Of a stretch of 64,000 nucleotides of DNA, positions 27,460 to 38,792 are shown piece after piece; position 1 is the first letter of the stretch, and each line of letters begins with the position of its first letter. The position numbers and the translations under genes are program-made. The DNA comes from Pseudomonas sp. URIL14HWK12:I12 (GTDB taxonomy: Bacteria > Pseudomonadota > Gammaproteobacteria > Pseudomonadales > Pseudomonadaceae), in assembly GCF_003097135.1 (NCBI RefSeq), contig NZ_QEQL01000001.1, positions 868,001 through 932,000 of the forward strand, written 5' to 3'. The notes beneath the pieces were generated by a model. It did no database searches, was not told the origin of the DNA, and saw only the letters and a program-made list of their open reading frames with translations.

Positions 27460-28902
27460 TTAAGGCGCCGAAGGTGCCTGCCACCCTCCTCCGAGTGCCA
27501 CGATCAGGTTGACGCTGGCCACCAACTGGCTTTGGTCGAGCGCAAGCACGCTGCGCTCATTGGACAGCGCTGTGGCCTGGGTGGTGACCACGTCAAGGTA
27601 GCCGATCAGCCCGGCGCGGTATTGGTTGGTGGTCAGGCGCAGCGACTCGCGGGCCGCTTCCAGCGCCTGCCGACGCACCAAGGCCTCTTCTTGATAGGTT
27701 TTGAGTTGCGCCATGTAGTCTTCGACCTCGCGCAGCCCATCGAGCACTGCCTGGCGGTACTGGGCCACCGTCTGGTCGTAGACGGCGACGCTGCGGTCAA
27801 CTTCAGCGCTACGCTGGCCGGCATCGAACAGCGTCAGCGCAAGGCTCGGGCCCACTGACCAGAATCGATTGGGCAGGCTAATCCAGTTGGAGAAACTGCT
27901 GGAGCTGTAGCCACCGCTGGCGCTCAGCGTGAGGTCGGGGTAATAGGCTGCCTTGGCCACGCCAATGCCCGCGTTGGCGCTCATCACCGCGCGCTCTGCC
28001 GCGGCGATGTCAGGGCGGCGCTGCAGTAGCTGTGAGGGCAAGCCCACCGGGATCACCGGCAAGGCAGGCACCTGCTCGGTTTCGGCCAGCGTGAAGTCGG
28101 CCGGAGCCTTGCCCATCAGTACGGCAATTGCGTTTTCATACTGCGCGCGCTGCCAGGTGAGGTCGATCAGGTCGGCTTGGGCGCTTTTGAGCTGGGTTCG
28201 CGCCTGGGCCACTGCATCGGGGCCTGAGATGCCTGCCTGGTACTGATTGGTGGTCAGTTCCAACGAGCGCTGATAGGTATCGACGGTCGACTGCAGCAGG
28301 CGTTTCTCGGCATCGAGCACGCGCAGTTGCAAGTAGTTCTGCACCAGCTGCGACTGCATCGACAGGCGAATGTTGGCCCAGTCGGCCAGGCTTGCCTGAG
28401 CGTTGCCCTCGTTGGCCTCCAGTGTTCGGCGCAGGCGGCCCCAGAGATCTGGCTCCCAGCTCACGCCCAGCTGGGCGTTGTAGGTAGTGCGAATGCCGGT
28501 GCTGGCATTGGACAAGCTCGACCCACTGCTGCCAGTGCCTTGGGCTGCGCGCGTTTTCCCGGCACTGGCGGAGACGCTGGGAAACAGCGCGCCACGGCTG
28601 CCGCGCACGGCTGCCTGGGCCTGGCGGTATTGCGCCTCGTACTGGGCAATGCTCTGGTTGCCACGGTTGAGTTCCTCCACCAGCGCGTTGAGCTGGGCAT
28701 CGCCGTAGGCAGCCCACCAGTCGCCTTTGGCCTGATCGTCGGCCGGCGCCGCAGCGACCCAACCCTGCGCAGCCTTGAACTGCACAGGGGCGGCGGCGTC
28801 GGGGCGGCGGTAATCAGGCCCGACGGCGCAGGCGGTGAGCAGCGCCAACGCCAGCGCCGCAACCGGCAGGCGCAAAGAGAACGGTGCGTGAGACGTGGTC
28901 AT
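27460..28902 (-). CDS. opmB: RND efflux outer-membrane channel lipoprotein (OprM/NodT family)
   Basis: A 480-residue outer-membrane factor. The signal peptide has lipobox LLTACAVGPDY, with the acylated Cys near residue 25. Two repeated outer-membrane-efflux domains with long coiled helices follow (for example QYEAQYRQAQAAVRGSRGAL and GGYSSSSFSNWISLPNRFWSVGPSLALTLFDAG). It is the last gene of a four-gene operon whose members each overlap by 4 bases, matching muxABC-opmB of P. aeruginosa in order and in having two inner-membrane pumps. It forms the exit duct of the pump. Confidence 0.9.
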   Translation of the reverse strand: MTTSHAPFSLRLPVAALALALLTACAVGPDYRRPDAAAPVQFKAAQGWVAAAPADDQAKGDWWAAYGDAQLNALVEELNRGNQSIAQYEAQYRQAQAAVRGSRGALFPSVSASAGKTRAAQGTGSSGSSLSNASTGIRTTYNAQLGVSWEPDLWGRLRRTLEANEGNAQASLADWANIRLSMQSQLVQNYLQLRVLDAEKRLLQSTVDTYQRSLELTTNQYQAGISGPDAVAQARTQLKSAQADLIDLTWQRAQYENAIAVLMGKAPADFTLAETEQVPALPVIPVGLPSQLLQRRPDIAAAERAVMSANAGIGVAKAAYYPDLTLSASGGYSSSSFSNWISLPNRFWSVGPSLALTLFDAGQRSAEVDRSVAVYDQTVAQYRQAVLDGLREVEDYMAQLKTYQEEALVRRQALEAARESLRLTTNQYRAGLIGYLDVVTTQATALSNERSVLALDQSQLVASVNLIVALGGGWQAPSAP

Positions 28903-31900
28903 AGCGATGTTTCCAGGGAAGCGTCGGTTCGGATGCCGCGCCAGCGATTGAAGCGATGGCGCAGGCGGTCCAGAGACAGGTAAACGACGGGCGTGGTGTA
29001 CAGCGTGAGCACCTGGCTGAGCAGCAGCCCACCGATGATCGCAACGCCCAACGGCGTGCGCATTTCTGCGCCATCACCTCGGCTGAGCAACAACGGCAAG
29101 GCCCCGAGCACTGCGGCCAAGGTGGTCATCAGGATCGGCCGCAGGCGCAGCAGGCAGGCTTGGCGGATCGCCTCCAGCGGCGGCAGCGCCTGATCGCGCT
29201 CCAGCTGCAAGGCAAGGTCGATCATCATAATGGCGTTTTTCTTCACAACGCCGATCAGCAGAAACAGCCCCAGTAGGGAGATCAGGCTGAACTGCCCGCC
29301 GGTCATCCATATCGCCAGCAGTGCCCCTACCCCCGCCGACGGCAGTGTCGAAAGAATGGTCAGCGGGTGGATGTAACTTTCGTAAAGCACGCCGAGTACC
29401 AGATACACCACCACCAGCGCACCGAGGATCATGAACGGCTGCCCCTGCTGGGCCTTCATGAACGCATCGGCATTGCCAGCGACCTTGACGATCAACCCGT
29501 CGGGCAGGCCCAGGCCAGCCAGGGCGCGATCCACGGCAGCGGTGGCCTCCCCCAGCGTATGGCCGGGCGCGGCATCAAAAGAGATGTCTTCGGAGGCGAA
29601 ACCTTCTTCATGGCTGACCCGGTCGTCCGCCAGGCTGTTCTCGTAGCTGGCGATGGTCGAGAGCGGCACCTGCGCGCCGCTGCTGGTGATCACCTTGATC
29701 TGCTCCAGCGTAACGGGGTCCCAGGCGTATTGAGGGTTGACCTCCATCACTACCTGGTACTGGTTGAGGCTGTCGTAGATGGTCGAGACCTGTCGCTGGC
29801 TGTAGGCATTGTTGAGCACAGTCATCACCGTGCTCATGTCGATGCCCAGCCGCTTGGCCTGGTCACGGTCGACCTTGAGTGTCACCTGAGCGGTGCCAGC
29901 CCCTTCCCGGGCATCGATGGCGGTAATCTCCGGCACCTTGTGCAGCGCCTGCACGATTTTCGGAAACCACTGGCGCAACTGGGCCAGGTCGTCGCTCTGC
30001 ACCGTGTACTGATATTGGGAAGTAGTGTCGTCGCGAGCACCGCCGAACTGCAGGTCTTGGTCAGAATTCAGGAACAACCGTGCGCCAGCGATCTTCGGTG
30101 CGTTCTTGCGGATGCGTTCGATCACCTGCTTGGCCGACACCCCACGCTCCTTGAGCGGTTTGAGCCGGACCAGCACGGTCGCGTTGTTGGTGCCGTTATT
30201 GCCACCCAGGGTCGCCGCTACGCTCTCCACCGCCGGGTCGGCCAGGATGGCGTCGCGGTATTGGCGCATCTTGGGCTGCATCACACCGAAGGACAGCCCA
30301 TCGTCGCCCCGGATGAAGCCCATCAGCTGGCCGGTGTCCTGCTCGGGCATGAGCGTCTTGGGCACCACCACGTAGAGCGCCACATTGACCACGATGGTCG
30401 CCAGCAGGCTCAGCAGGGTCAGGCGAGGATGCCGCAACACCCAGCCCAAGCTACGGTCGTAGAGCGCCACCAGGCGCGTGTTGGCTCGCTCGCTCCACTG
30501 CTGCAGCCGGCTGCGCTGGCTGCCGTGGGGTTTGAGCCAGCGCGCGCAGAGCATAGGTGTGAGCGTGAGCGACACCAGCAGCGAGACGACGATAGCGGCC
30601 GCCAGGGTGATGGAAAACTCACGGAACAAGCTGGAGACGAAGCCGCCCATGAACAGAATCGACAGGAACACCACTACCAGCGAGCTGTTCATCGCCAGCA
30701 GGGTGAAGCCGACTTCCCGCGCACCGCGGTAGGCGGCGTCCAGTGGCGGCACGCCGTCGTCGATGTGCCGGGCGATGTTCTCCAGCACCACGATTGCATC
30801 ATCCACCACCAGCCCTGTGGCCAGGATCAGTGCCATCAGCGACAGGTTGTTCAGCGAGAAACCGTACAGGTACATCACCGCGAAGGTGCCGATCAACGAA
30901 ACAGGCACTGCCAGGGTCGGGATCAGCGAGGCCCGGGCACTGGCCAGAAACAGGTAGACCACCAGCACCACCAGCACCACGGCGATCAGCAGGGTAACCT
31001 CCGCCTCGTGCAGGGTTGCCTTGATCACCGAGGTGCGGTCCATGGCCACGGTGAGGTTGGCGCTGGCCGGCATCACCGCCCTGAGGGCCGGCAGCTGATC
31101 CTTGATGTGCTGCACGGTTTCGATGATGTTGGCGCCCGCCTGGCGGTTGATTACCAGCAGCACAGCGTCCTGGCGGTTGAAGAAACCACTGTTGTAGCGG
31201 TCTTCCACCGCATCGCTGACCTTGGCCACATCCGACAGGCGCAACACCGCGCCATCACGGGCGCGAATGATCAGTGGCCGGTAGTCCTCAGCCTTCTCCA
31301 GTTGATCGCTGGCCTGCACCTGCCAGGCACGGTCGCCATCTTCGACGAAGCCCTTGGGCCGGCGAACGTTGGCGGTTGTGATGGCGCTGCGGACGTCGTC
31401 CAGGGCCACGCCGTACTGCTCCAGCAAACGGGGTTGCAGCTCGACCCGCACTGCCGGCAGAGAGCTGCCACCGATCTGCACCTCGCCTACCCCATTCACC
31501 TGCGACAGGCTCTGCGACAAGATGGTGGAAGCCAAGTCATACAACTGGCCCTTCTGCAACACATTGCTGGTCAGCGCCAACGCCATGATAGGCGCCTGTG
31601 AAGGGTTGATCTTCTTGTAGGTGGGCAGGCTCTTCATGCCACTGGGCATGAGCGAACGTGAGGCGTTGATCGCTGCCTGCACATCACGAGCCGCGCCGTC
31701 GATGTCGCGGCCCTGCTCGAAACTCATGATCACCCGGGTCGAGCCCTGGCTTGAACGGCTGAACAGGGTCTGCACGCCACTCAGGCTTGCCAGCGCACGC
31801 TCCAACGGCGTGGCGACGGTAGAGGCCATCACTTCGGGGCTAGCCCCAGGCAGGCTCGCGCTGACCACGATGACCGGGAAGTCCAGCTGAGGCAGCGGTG

Positions 31901-32003
31901 CCACCGGCAAAAGGCGAAAGCTCACCGCGCCCACCAGCATGATCGCCACACACAGCAGGAACGTGGCCACCGGCCGCCGGATGAACGGCCCCGACAGGTT
32001 CAC
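28899..32003 (-). CDS. muxC: RND efflux inner-membrane pump subunit MuxC-like
   Basis: A 1034-residue AcrB/MdtC-type proton antiporter with twelve predicted membrane helices and two large periplasmic loops. It starts with [25 protein letters not shown]. The proton-relay Asp pair is in [19 protein letters not shown] near residue 405. With the adjacent MuxB-like subunit it likely forms a heterotrimer, as in MdtBC and MuxBC, which in P. aeruginosa export novobiocin, aztreonam, macrolides and tetracycline. It is linked by 4-base overlaps on both sides. MuxC/MdtC identity is inferred from position behind muxB. Confidence 0.9.
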   Translation of the reverse strand: MNLSGPFIRRPVATFLLCVAIMLVGAVSFRLLPVAPLPQLDFPVIVVSASLPGASPEVMASTVATPLERALASLSGVQTLFSRSSQGSTRVIMSFEQGRDIDGAARDVQAAINASRSLMPSGMKSLPTYKKINPSQAPIMALALTSNVLQKGQLYDLASTILSQSLSQVNGVGEVQIGGSSLPAVRVELQPRLLEQYGVALDDVRSAITTANVRRPKGFVEDGDRAWQVQASDQLEKAEDYRPLIIRARDGAVLRLSDVAKVSDAVEDRYNSGFFNRQDAVLLVINRQAGANIIETVQHIKDQLPALRAVMPASANLTVAMDRTSVIKATLHEAEVTLLIAVVLVVLVVYLFLASARASLIPTLAVPVSLIGTFAVMYLYGFSLNNLSLMALILATGLVVDDAIVVLENIARHIDDGVPPLDAAYRGAREVGFTLLAMNSSLVVVFLSILFMGGFVSSLFREFSITLAAAIVVSLLVSLTLTPMLCARWLKPHGSQRSRLQQWSERANTRLVALYDRSLGWVLRHPRLTLLSLLATIVVNVALYVVVPKTLMPEQDTGQLMGFIRGDDGLSFGVMQPKMRQYRDAILADPAVESVAATLGGNNGTNNATVLVRLKPLKERGVSAKQVIERIRKNAPKIAGARLFLNSDQDLQFGGARDDTTSQYQYTVQSDDLAQLRQWFPKIVQALHKVPEITAIDAREGAGTAQVTLKVDRDQAKRLGIDMSTVMTVLNNAYSQRQVSTIYDSLNQYQVVMEVNPQYAWDPVTLEQIKVITSSGAQVPLSTIASYENSLADDRVSHEEGFASEDISFDAAPGHTLGEATAAVDRALAGLGLPDGLIVKVAGNADAFMKAQQGQPFMILGALVVVYLVLGVLYESYIHPLTILSTLPSAGVGALLAIWMTGGQFSLISLLGLFLLIGVVKKNAIMMIDLALQLERDQALPPLEAIRQACLLRLRPILMTTLAAVLGALPLLLSRGDGAEMRTPLGVAIIGGLLLSQVLTLYTTPVVYLSLDRLRHRFNRWRGIRTDASLETSL

Positions 32004-35000
32004 GCGCTACGCTCCTGCCGGTGACGGCGCAAGCGCCTGGCCAAGCGGTCGAAGCCCAGGTAGATGACCGGGGTGGTGAACAGTGTCAGCACCTGGCTCA
32101 CCGCCAGGCCGCCGACCATCACCAGGCCCAGCGGCTGGCGCAGCTCCGCCCCCGACCCTTGGGCGAACATCAGCGGCAGCGCGCCAAACAGCGCGGCAAG
32201 CGTGGTCATCAGGATCGGGCGAAAGCGCAGCAACGCCGCTTCGCGGATGGCCTCCAGCGGCGCCAGCCCCCGCTCGCGCTCGGCCTCCAGGGCGAAGTCG
32301 ATCATCATGATGGCGTTTTTCTTGACGATGCCGATCAGCAGGATGATGCCGATGATCCCGATCATGCCCAAGTCGTTGCCTGACAGCAGCAGCGACAACA
32401 GCGCGCCCACCGCCGCCGAGGGCAAGGTGGAAAGAATGGTCACCGGGTGAATGAAACTCTCGTAGAGCACGCCCAATACGATGTACATCGTCACCACGGC
32501 CGCCAGGATCAACAGCAGAGTGCTCGACAGCGATGCCTGGAACGCCTCGGCGGCGCCCTGGAATTGCGTTTGCACCCCCGCTGGCATGCCGATGGCCTGC
32601 TGGGTACGCTCGATCACATCAACCGCCTCGCCCAGCGATACCCCCGGGGCCAGGTTGAACGACATCATCACTGCCGGAAACTGCCCGATGTGGGCGATGG
32701 CCAGCTGCGCCTGGCGCTGCTCGATGCGCGCCAGGCTCGACAGCCGCACCTGGCCGCCACCTTCGCTGCTGGTCACGCTGGTACCTGTGGTGCTGGCCTG
32801 GTTGGCGGTGTTGTTGGTGTTACCGGTGCCGGTGCTGTTGGTGCCCACCGAGCTGTCGCCAGACGCTTTCACATACAGCTGGTCGAGCGCGGCCGGGCCG
32901 ATGCTGCCACCGTCGGCCGACTGCAGCACTACGCGGTACTGGCTGGCCTGGGTATAGATGGTAGAGATCTGCCGCTGGCCGAAGGCATCGTAAAGCGCGT
33001 TGGTGATGTCCGAAACGTTCACCCCAAGGCGCTTGGCGCTGTCGCGATCGATGTCCAGGTACACCTGCAGGCCACGATCCTGCAAGTCGCTGGCAACGTC
33101 ACGCAGCTCCGGCTGCTGATGCAGCGCATCGGCCAGTTTGCCGCTCCACAGCGCCAGCTGGTCAGCATCGGGCGACGACAGGCTGAACTGATACTGGGTG
33201 CGGCTGACCCGGTCCTCAATGGTGAGGTCTTGTACCGGCTGCATGAACAACCGCACACCCGGGATACCATCGACCTGCGGTTGCAGGCGCCGGATCACTT
33301 CGCTGGCAGTGGCATCGCGTTCGCTGCGCGGCTTGAGGTTGATCTGCAGGCGCCCGCTGTTGAGGGTTGCGTTATCGCCGTCGACGCCGATGTAGGAGGA
33401 CAGGCTCTGCACCGCCGGGTCTTGCAGGATGATGTCGGCCAGCGCCTGCTGGCGCACCGCCATGGCCTTGAACGAGATCGACTGCGGCGCCTCGGAGATT
33501 CCCTGGATGAACCCGGTGTCCTGTACCGGAAAGAAGCCCTTGGGCACCGCCAGGTAGAGCACTACCGTCAGGGCCAGAGTCGCCAGGGCCACCAACAGCG
33601 TAAGGGGCTGGTGCCGAAGCACCCAACCCAGCGCGCTGTCGTAGCGCGCCACCAGCCAATCGATCCAGGCGCCGCTGGCGCGGTAGAAGCGGCTCTGTTG
33701 CTCTGGCGCCGGCTCACGTTTGAGCAGCCGCGCGCACATCATCGGCGTAAGGGTCAGCGATACCACCAGCGAGATCATGATCGCCACCGCCAAAGTGATG
33801 GCGAACTCGCGAAACAACCGCCCTACCACATCGGCCATGAACAGCAACGGGATCAGCACCGCAATCAGCGAGAAAGTCAGCGATACCAACGTGAAACCGA
33901 TCTGCTGCGCGCCCTTGAGCGCAGCATTGAGCGGTGTTTCGCCCTCTTCGATGTGGCGTGCGATGTTCTCGAGCATCACGATGGCGTCGTCGACCACGAA
34001 GCCGGTGGCCACCGTCAGCGCCATCAGCGTGAGGTTGTTGATGGAAAAGCCCGCCAGGTACATCACTGCGAAGGTGCCGACCAGCGACAAGGGCACCGCG
34101 ATCGAGGGAATCAGCGTGGCGCTGGCGCGGCGCAGGAACAGGAAGGTCACCAGCACCACCAGCACGATGGCGAACAGCAACTCCTTCTGGACATCGTTGA
34201 CCGAGGCGCGGATGGTCTGGGTGCGGTCGCTCAGGACGGTCACATCGACGCCGGCCGGCAGGTTTTCGGTGATCGAGGGCAGCACCTGGCGGATGCTGTC
34301 CACCACCTGAATGACGTTGGCGCCGGGCTGGCGCTGGATGTTCAGCAATACCGCCTGCTGGCGGTTGGCCCAGGCAGCGAGGCGCTCGTTCTCGGCCCCG
34401 TCGACGATGCTGGCCACATCCTTCAAACGCAGCGGCGCACCGTTGCGGTAGGCCAGGATCAGATCGGCGTACTCCTGCGGTGAACGCAGCTGGTCGTTGG
34501 CATCGAGCATCGACACCCTCGTGGGGCCATCGAAGTTGCCTTTGGGCTGGTTGACGTTGGACGCGCTGATCAAGGTGCGTACATCGGCCAGGTTCAAGCC
34601 ATTGGCCGCCAGGGCCTGTGGGTTGACCTTGATACGAACCGCCTGGCGCTGGCCACCGGCCAGGGTAATCAGGCCGACGCCCGACACCTGCGAGAGTTTC
34701 TGCGCCATGCGTGTTTCGACCATGTCGTTCAGGCGCGGCAACGGCAGGGTCTTGGAGGTCACGGCAATGGTGAGCACCGGCGTGTCGGCCGGGTTGACCT
34801 TGTTGTACACAGGGGGCGCGGGCAGGTCGCTGGGCAGCAGGTTGTTGGCAGCGTTGATCGCCGCCTGCACCTCCTGCTCGGCAACGTCCATCGACAGCTC
34901 GAGGCTGAAGCGCAAGGTGATCACGGATGCACCGCCCGAGCTGGTCGAGGCCATCTGGTCGAGGCCGGGCATCTGCCCGAACTGGCGCTCCAGCGGTGCG

Positions 35001-35191
35001 GTCACCGCGCTGGTCATCACATCCGGGCTGGCACCAGGGTATAGCGTCATCACGCGAATGGTGGGGTAGTCGACCTGCGGCAGCGCCGAGACCGCCATCA
35101 TCTTGTACCCCATCAGGCCGGCCAGGACGATGGCCAACATCGTCAGGGTGGTGGCTACCGGCCGCAGAATGAACAGGCGGGAGATATTCAT
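32000..35191 (-). CDS. muxB: RND efflux inner-membrane pump subunit MuxB-like
   Basis: A 1063-residue RND pump with start [25 protein letters not shown] and relay Asps in [22 protein letters not shown]. The second periplasmic half carries an unusual Asn/Thr/Ser-rich stretch ([21 protein letters not shown], near 795-815) that probably forms a flexible surface loop and is absent from the MuxC-like partner. It is expected to assemble with MuxC, MuxA and OpmB into a tripartite drug pump. It overlaps its neighbours by 4 bases. Confidence 0.9.
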   Translation of the reverse strand: MNISRLFILRPVATTLTMLAIVLAGLMGYKMMAVSALPQVDYPTIRVMTLYPGASPDVMTSAVTAPLERQFGQMPGLDQMASTSSGGASVITLRFSLELSMDVAEQEVQAAINAANNLLPSDLPAPPVYNKVNPADTPVLTIAVTSKTLPLPRLNDMVETRMAQKLSQVSGVGLITLAGGQRQAVRIKVNPQALAANGLNLADVRTLISASNVNQPKGNFDGPTRVSMLDANDQLRSPQEYADLILAYRNGAPLRLKDVASIVDGAENERLAAWANRQQAVLLNIQRQPGANVIQVVDSIRQVLPSITENLPAGVDVTVLSDRTQTIRASVNDVQKELLFAIVLVVLVTFLFLRRASATLIPSIAVPLSLVGTFAVMYLAGFSINNLTLMALTVATGFVVDDAIVMLENIARHIEEGETPLNAALKGAQQIGFTLVSLTFSLIAVLIPLLFMADVVGRLFREFAITLAVAIMISLVVSLTLTPMMCARLLKREPAPEQQSRFYRASGAWIDWLVARYDSALGWVLRHQPLTLLVALATLALTVVLYLAVPKGFFPVQDTGFIQGISEAPQSISFKAMAVRQQALADIILQDPAVQSLSSYIGVDGDNATLNSGRLQINLKPRSERDATASEVIRRLQPQVDGIPGVRLFMQPVQDLTIEDRVSRTQYQFSLSSPDADQLALWSGKLADALHQQPELRDVASDLQDRGLQVYLDIDRDSAKRLGVNVSDITNALYDAFGQRQISTIYTQASQYRVVLQSADGGSIGPAALDQLYVKASGDSSVGTNSTGTGNTNNTANQASTTGTSVTSSEGGGQVRLSSLARIEQRQAQLAIAHIGQFPAVMMSFNLAPGVSLGEAVDVIERTQQAIGMPAGVQTQFQGAAEAFQASLSSTLLLILAAVVTMYIVLGVLYESFIHPVTILSTLPSAAVGALLSLLLSGNDLGMIGIIGIILLIGIVKKNAIMMIDFALEAERERGLAPLEAIREAALLRFRPILMTTLAALFGALPLMFAQGSGAELRQPLGLVMVGGLAVSQVLTLFTTPVIYLGFDRLARRLRRHRQERSA

Positions 35192-36507
35192 GCGCCGGTT
35201 TTGCCCGCGCGGCCGGTTTTGCCAGCACTGCCCTGCCCTTGCAGGTGCTCGCCGGGGGAGCCGGGCAGTTCTTCGGCGGGGTCGGCCACCACCTCGACCT
35301 TGGAGCCGTCACGCAGGCGGTCGGTGCCCTCCAGCACCACTTGATCGCCAGCGGCCAGCCCTTCAAGAATCACGGTGGAGCTGCCGTCGCTCGGGCCGAG
35401 CTTGAGTTGGCGCACTTTCACCTTGTCGCCGTCCAAGGCGTACACGAAAGAGCCGTCGGCGCCGAATTGAATGGCCGCTGTGGGCGCCAGCACCACGTTT
35501 TTCAATGTATTGACCAGTACGCGAACATTGACGAACTGATTGGGGAACAGCGCTTGGTCTTTGTTCTCGAACGCAGCCTTGAACTTGAGGGTGCCGGTGG
35601 TGGTGTCGATCTGGTTGTCAGGGCTTTGCAGCACCCCGCTTGCCTGCAGCTTGCTGTCACCGCGGTCCCAGGCCTCAACAGTGAGATGGGCGCCGGCACG
35701 GTAGCGCTCCAGAACAGGGTCGAGCTGGGTTTCAGGCAATGTGAAGGTCACGCTGATCGGCTGCATCTGGGTAACGACGGCCACCGCCGTGCTGTCGTTG
35801 GCTGCCAGCAGGTTGCCCACGTCGAGTTGGCGCAGGCCCACCCGGCCATCGATGGGCGAACGGATCTGGGCGAAGTCCAGGTTCAGGCGAGCGTCGTTGA
35901 CCGCCGCCTGGTTGGTTTTCACCGTGCCTTCATACTGGGCCACCAGTGACTGCTGAGTATCCAGGGTCTGGCGGGCGATGCTGTCCTGAGCGAACAGACC
36001 TTGGTAACGCTTGAGGTCGGTGCGAGCGTTATTGAGCAGCGCCTGGTTGGTGGCCAGGGTGCCTTCGGCCTGCTGAAGTGCGATCTGGTAGCTGCGAGGG
36101 TCGATCTGCGCCAGAAGATCACCCGCCTTCACCGCCTGCCCCTCGCGAAAAGCCACCTTGACCAGCTCGCCGGCCACCCGGGTGCGCACGTTCACCGTGT
36201 TGAGCGCTGTAACGGTACCCAGCGCCTTGTAATAGAGCGGGAAGTCTCCGGCAGTGATGCGCGCCACCCGCACCGGCGTGGGCCCTTCGCTGCCACCGAA
36301 ACCTGCGCGAGCCGGGTTACCGCCGCCCCCCCTGCCGCCGTGGGCAGCCGGTTTAGCCGCGCCAGCAGAGTCTGCCACCGTGCGATGGCTCCAATACCAC
36401 CAAGTGGCGACAGCGATCAGAACGAGCAGCAACAGGCCGAACAGCCGGCGACGGGAAAAGCGGGAACCAGACGATTGCATGGGGAGATAGGCCCTTGATG
36501 GCGACAA
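35188..36507 (-). CDS. muxA: RND efflux periplasmic adaptor MuxA-like
   Basis: A 439-residue membrane-fusion protein. An N-terminal membrane anchor ([21 protein letters not shown]) is followed by a Gly-rich linker, then lipoyl/barrel-sandwich and hairpin segments ([44 protein letters not shown]) and beta-barrel segments. The C-terminus is an extended Gly/Lys/Ala tail. It is the first gene of muxABC-opmB and links the inner pump to the outer channel. No regulator gene is adjacent. The start at 36507 keeps the anchor; [12 protein letters not shown] seven codons on is an alternative. Confidence 0.88.
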   Translation of the reverse strand: MSPSRAYLPMQSSGSRFSRRRLFGLLLLVLIAVATWWYWSHRTVADSAGAAKPAAHGGRGGGGNPARAGFGGSEGPTPVRVARITAGDFPLYYKALGTVTALNTVNVRTRVAGELVKVAFREGQAVKAGDLLAQIDPRSYQIALQQAEGTLATNQALLNNARTDLKRYQGLFAQDSIARQTLDTQQSLVAQYEGTVKTNQAAVNDARLNLDFAQIRSPIDGRVGLRQLDVGNLLAANDSTAVAVVTQMQPISVTFTLPETQLDPVLERYRAGAHLTVEAWDRGDSKLQASGVLQSPDNQIDTTTGTLKFKAAFENKDQALFPNQFVNVRVLVNTLKNVVLAPTAAIQFGADGSFVYALDGDKVKVRQLKLGPSDGSSTVILEGLAAGDQVVLEGTDRLRDGSKVEVVADPAEELPGSPGEHLQGQGSAGKTGRAGKTGA

Positions 36508-36620
36508 GCTTCCTTTCAGGAGGCAGAACGATAATCACCCAGGGCGGATAAGCAAAGCGGCTTTACCGCTCGTTTACGAAATTCTTGGTGTCGGTTTTGA
36601 AACACGCAGGTCGCCCGGCT

Positions 36621-36665
36621 GCCAACCTCCCGCAGGATGAACCCGCGACGATGCGGGAGGCTGGC
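36621..36665 (-). terminator. Inverted repeat downstream of tpx
   Basis: CCTCCCGCA (36626-36634) pairs with TGCGGGAGG (36652-36660), extended by GCC/GGC flanks. It lies just beyond the tpx stop and before muxA, so it could end tpx transcription. No U-run follows, so the terminator function is weakly supported. Confidence 0.4.
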
Positions 36666-36670
36666 TGGGA

Positions 36671-37171
36671 TTACTTCAGAACAGCCAGTGCCGCGTCGTA
36701 GTCAGGCTCCTGCTTGATCTCAGGTACCAGCTCGCTGTGCAGCACGACGTCGTTCTCATCCAGTACCACAACCGCACGGGCGGTAAGGCCTGCTATCGGA
36801 CCACTGGCGATGGCCACGCCGTACGCCTCATGAAAGCCGGGGTTGCGAAAGGTCGACAGGTTCACAACGTTTTCCAGCCCCTCAGCCCCGCAAAAGCGCT
36901 TCTGGGCGAACGGCAGGTCGGCCGAAACGCACAGTACAACGGTGTTGGCCACTGCGTTGGCTTGAGCGTTGAATTTGCGCACCGAAGTTGCGCAGGTGGG
37001 CGTGTCGACGCTTGGGAAAATGTTCAGCACTTTGCGCTTGCCGGCGAAATCGGACAGGGTCTTGTCGGCCAGGTCGCCTGCAGTCAGGGTGAACGCGGGG
37101 GCTTTGGCGCCTTTCTGCGGGAACGCGCCCTTGATGTCGATCGGGTTGCCGCCTTGGGTGACGTTAGCCAT
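36671..37171 (-). CDS. tpx: Thiol peroxidase (Tpx-type peroxiredoxin)
   Basis: A 166-residue atypical 2-Cys peroxiredoxin that reduces hydroperoxides using thioredoxin. The peroxidatic Cys is in [17 protein letters not shown] near residue 60 and the resolving Cys in [13 protein letters not shown] near residue 94. The pattern matches E. coli Tpx (Cys61, Cys95). GGACTCCTC precedes the ATG. It lies beside the mux operon, as in P. aeruginosa. Confidence 0.95.
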   Translation of the reverse strand: MANVTQGGNPIDIKGAFPQKGAKAPAFTLTAGDLADKTLSDFAGKRKVLNIFPSVDTPTCATSVRKFNAQANAVANTVVLCVSADLPFAQKRFCGAEGLENVVNLSTFRNPGFHEAYGVAIASGPIAGLTARAVVVLDENDVVLHSELVPEIKQEPDYDAALAVLK

Positions 37172-37283
37172 GAGGAGTCCTTGTGCACGAAACGTTAGGG
37201 AGCCGGAAGTTAAGCATGAAGCCTATCAACCGGCTAGCCCCAGGGTCATCGTGCCGCTTGTGCTAAAGCCATCCGCTTGGCGC

Positions 37284-37610
37284 CTATTGAGGCTTAAAAG
37301 CCCTGAAAAGGTGTGCGGCAGCTTGAGCGAAGTCTAAGAGTAGGCGCTTATCGTCGTCGTTGGATTTGCCATCACCGTTGGCATCGGTGTTGTTGGCCAC
37401 AATGTCATAGATGCCGTCATTCTTGGAGGAGCGCACTAACACGGCATGCACTGTCTCCGTCGTCTTAGCGGCAGGCTTTTCAGGATCGGCGGTAGACTCT
37501 TCAGGATCGGCGGTAGGCTGTTCAGGATCCCGATACTCTATTAGCAGTTCCGGATGAGTGTCTGAATCGATATCTTCGAGCTGGACTAAAAGTTGATAGG
37601 TGCTAGTCAT
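37284..37610 (-). CDS. Small acidic protein with dockerin-like calcium-loop motif
   Basis: A 108-residue protein of unknown function with strong ribosome binding site AGGAGAG. It has three parts: an N-terminal segment YQLLVQLEDIDSDTHPELLIEY; a Pro/Glu linker built on a 7-residue repeat (TADPEES, TADPEKP), encoded by a 21-base tandem repeat at 37481-37522; and a C-terminal NTDANGDGKSNDDDKRLLLDF. The last part resembles the calcium loop of type I dockerins (DxNxDGxxNxxD). There is no signal peptide. It may bind divalent metal, but I do not recognise the family. Confidence 0.65.
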   Translation of the reverse strand: MTSTYQLLVQLEDIDSDTHPELLIEYRDPEQPTADPEESTADPEKPAAKTTETVHAVLVRSSKNDGIYDIVANNTDANGDGKSNDDDKRLLLDFAQAAAHLFRAFKPQ

Positions 37611-37751
37611 GGCATGCTCTCCTGTGAACCTGAGAAAGACGAAACCGGTGTGGGGCACCGTTACGCATGTTCACGATACTCAAGAGGCCAAAGCGGCATA
37701 ACTGGTAGATCTATCGGTTAGTGACTGAAGCAAATAGCGCCGGGGGGCTAA

Positions 37752-38618
37752 TCAGGGCGCGGGGGCCAAGAAGCGCTGCACCGCTTCAGCGAACACTTGC
37801 GGCTGGTCAGCCATGATGAAGTGGTAGCTGTTACGAACGCGCACCCTTTTCAAACCCACCAACCCTTGATATTGCGCGGCCCAGAGCGCATCCACTTCAT
37901 CGGCCGGGCGCCCCGCATCGGCATAGAGCGCGGTCACCGGCAGCTGCATCGCGGCCAGGCCGGGTCGCACGTCGGTGAGCATGGTTTCCCTGAGCGCTGC
38001 GGCCAACGCGTGGCGGTCACTGGCCTGAGCCCAGCCAACGATCTGCGCCTGGGTAAAGGGTGACAGGCTCAGCCCTTGCGCAACCCGGGCCTGGCGCTGG
38101 CTGAAGGTGGCGTCATCGAGCGCCAGCATCTCCTGCCGGGCTCGCTCGGCAGCGGGGCGGGCGTCTTCTACGGTTTGCGCGCCGAACAGGGCGCTATAAA
38201 ACGGTAACGTATCGACGGTCATCAAGCGGCCAACGTCATCAGGGTAGGCCTGGGCGAGCATCAACCCACACAGCCCACCCATCGAATGGCCGATGACCGC
38301 AGGGTGATTCAACCGCTCTTGGCGGATGTAACGCGCCAGGTCTTCGACAACCGGTTGCAGGAACGGGCCGTCACCGAAGGCCCAGGGTTCCCCGGCAAAA
38401 CCTGCCAGCTGCACCCGATGCACCCGGTGATCGGCTTGCAGCTGAGCCGCGAGGCCATCCCACACCGCTCGGCCACTGCCAAGGCCCGGAATCAAGATCA
38501 CATCCGGCCCCTGCCCGCTCACCTCCACGCTGAAGCGCGTCACAGGCTGCGCGGCCTGGGCCACGCTCCACCAGCACATCATGAAGGCGCCCAGCAGCGC
38601 CACCCACCGCTTTTTCAT
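37752..38618 (-). CDS. Exported alpha/beta hydrolase
   Basis: A 288-residue alpha/beta-fold hydrolase with signal peptide MKKRWVALLGAFMMCWWSVAQA. The oxyanion region is VILIPGLGSGRAVWDGLA, the nucleophile elbow is AVIGHSMGGLCGLMLA near residue 122, and a late His lies in NSYHFIMADQP near 265. The substrate is unknown; esterase or lactonase activity is possible. I took ATG 38618, where the signal peptide begins, although the frame is open 37 codons further. Confidence 0.85.
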   Translation of the reverse strand: MKKRWVALLGAFMMCWWSVAQAAQPVTRFSVEVSGQGPDVILIPGLGSGRAVWDGLAAQLQADHRVHRVQLAGFAGEPWAFGDGPFLQPVVEDLARYIRQERLNHPAVIGHSMGGLCGLMLAQAYPDDVGRLMTVDTLPFYSALFGAQTVEDARPAAERARQEMLALDDATFSQRQARVAQGLSLSPFTQAQIVGWAQASDRHALAAALRETMLTDVRPGLAAMQLPVTALYADAGRPADEVDALWAAQYQGLVGLKRVRVRNSYHFIMADQPQVFAEAVQRFLAPAP

Positions 38619-38792
38619 CGTTATACCGTTGATTTTCAAGGCTTGGCGCAGCATACCCGGCGCGGTGCGGGGCCGATAGAGGCGTTCGATAGGCTTATCG
38701 GAACAAGCGATTGGACGCTTCAACCTCACCCGCGTAGCCTGTGGTGATCAGGCCGCAGTGTTTGTCGTGGCCATCATCTGCAAGAGGCGCGC

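Noticed and set aside
27389..27484. N-terminal extension of DNA polymerase II to 812 residues
   Set aside because: It would overlap opmB and exceed the family length; the GTG at 27388 gives the expected size.
29367..34483. Very long rightward open frames opposite the mux pump genes (744 and 678 codons)
   Set aside because: Their products are His/Gln/Arg-rich with no domains, and the opposite strand encodes complete, motif-bearing RND pumps. They reflect codon bias in high-GC DNA.
33714..35366. A 550-codon leftward frame overlapping muxB and muxA
   Set aside because: It is an alternative frame of the same strand, Arg/Pro/Gly-rich, without a start site or family match.
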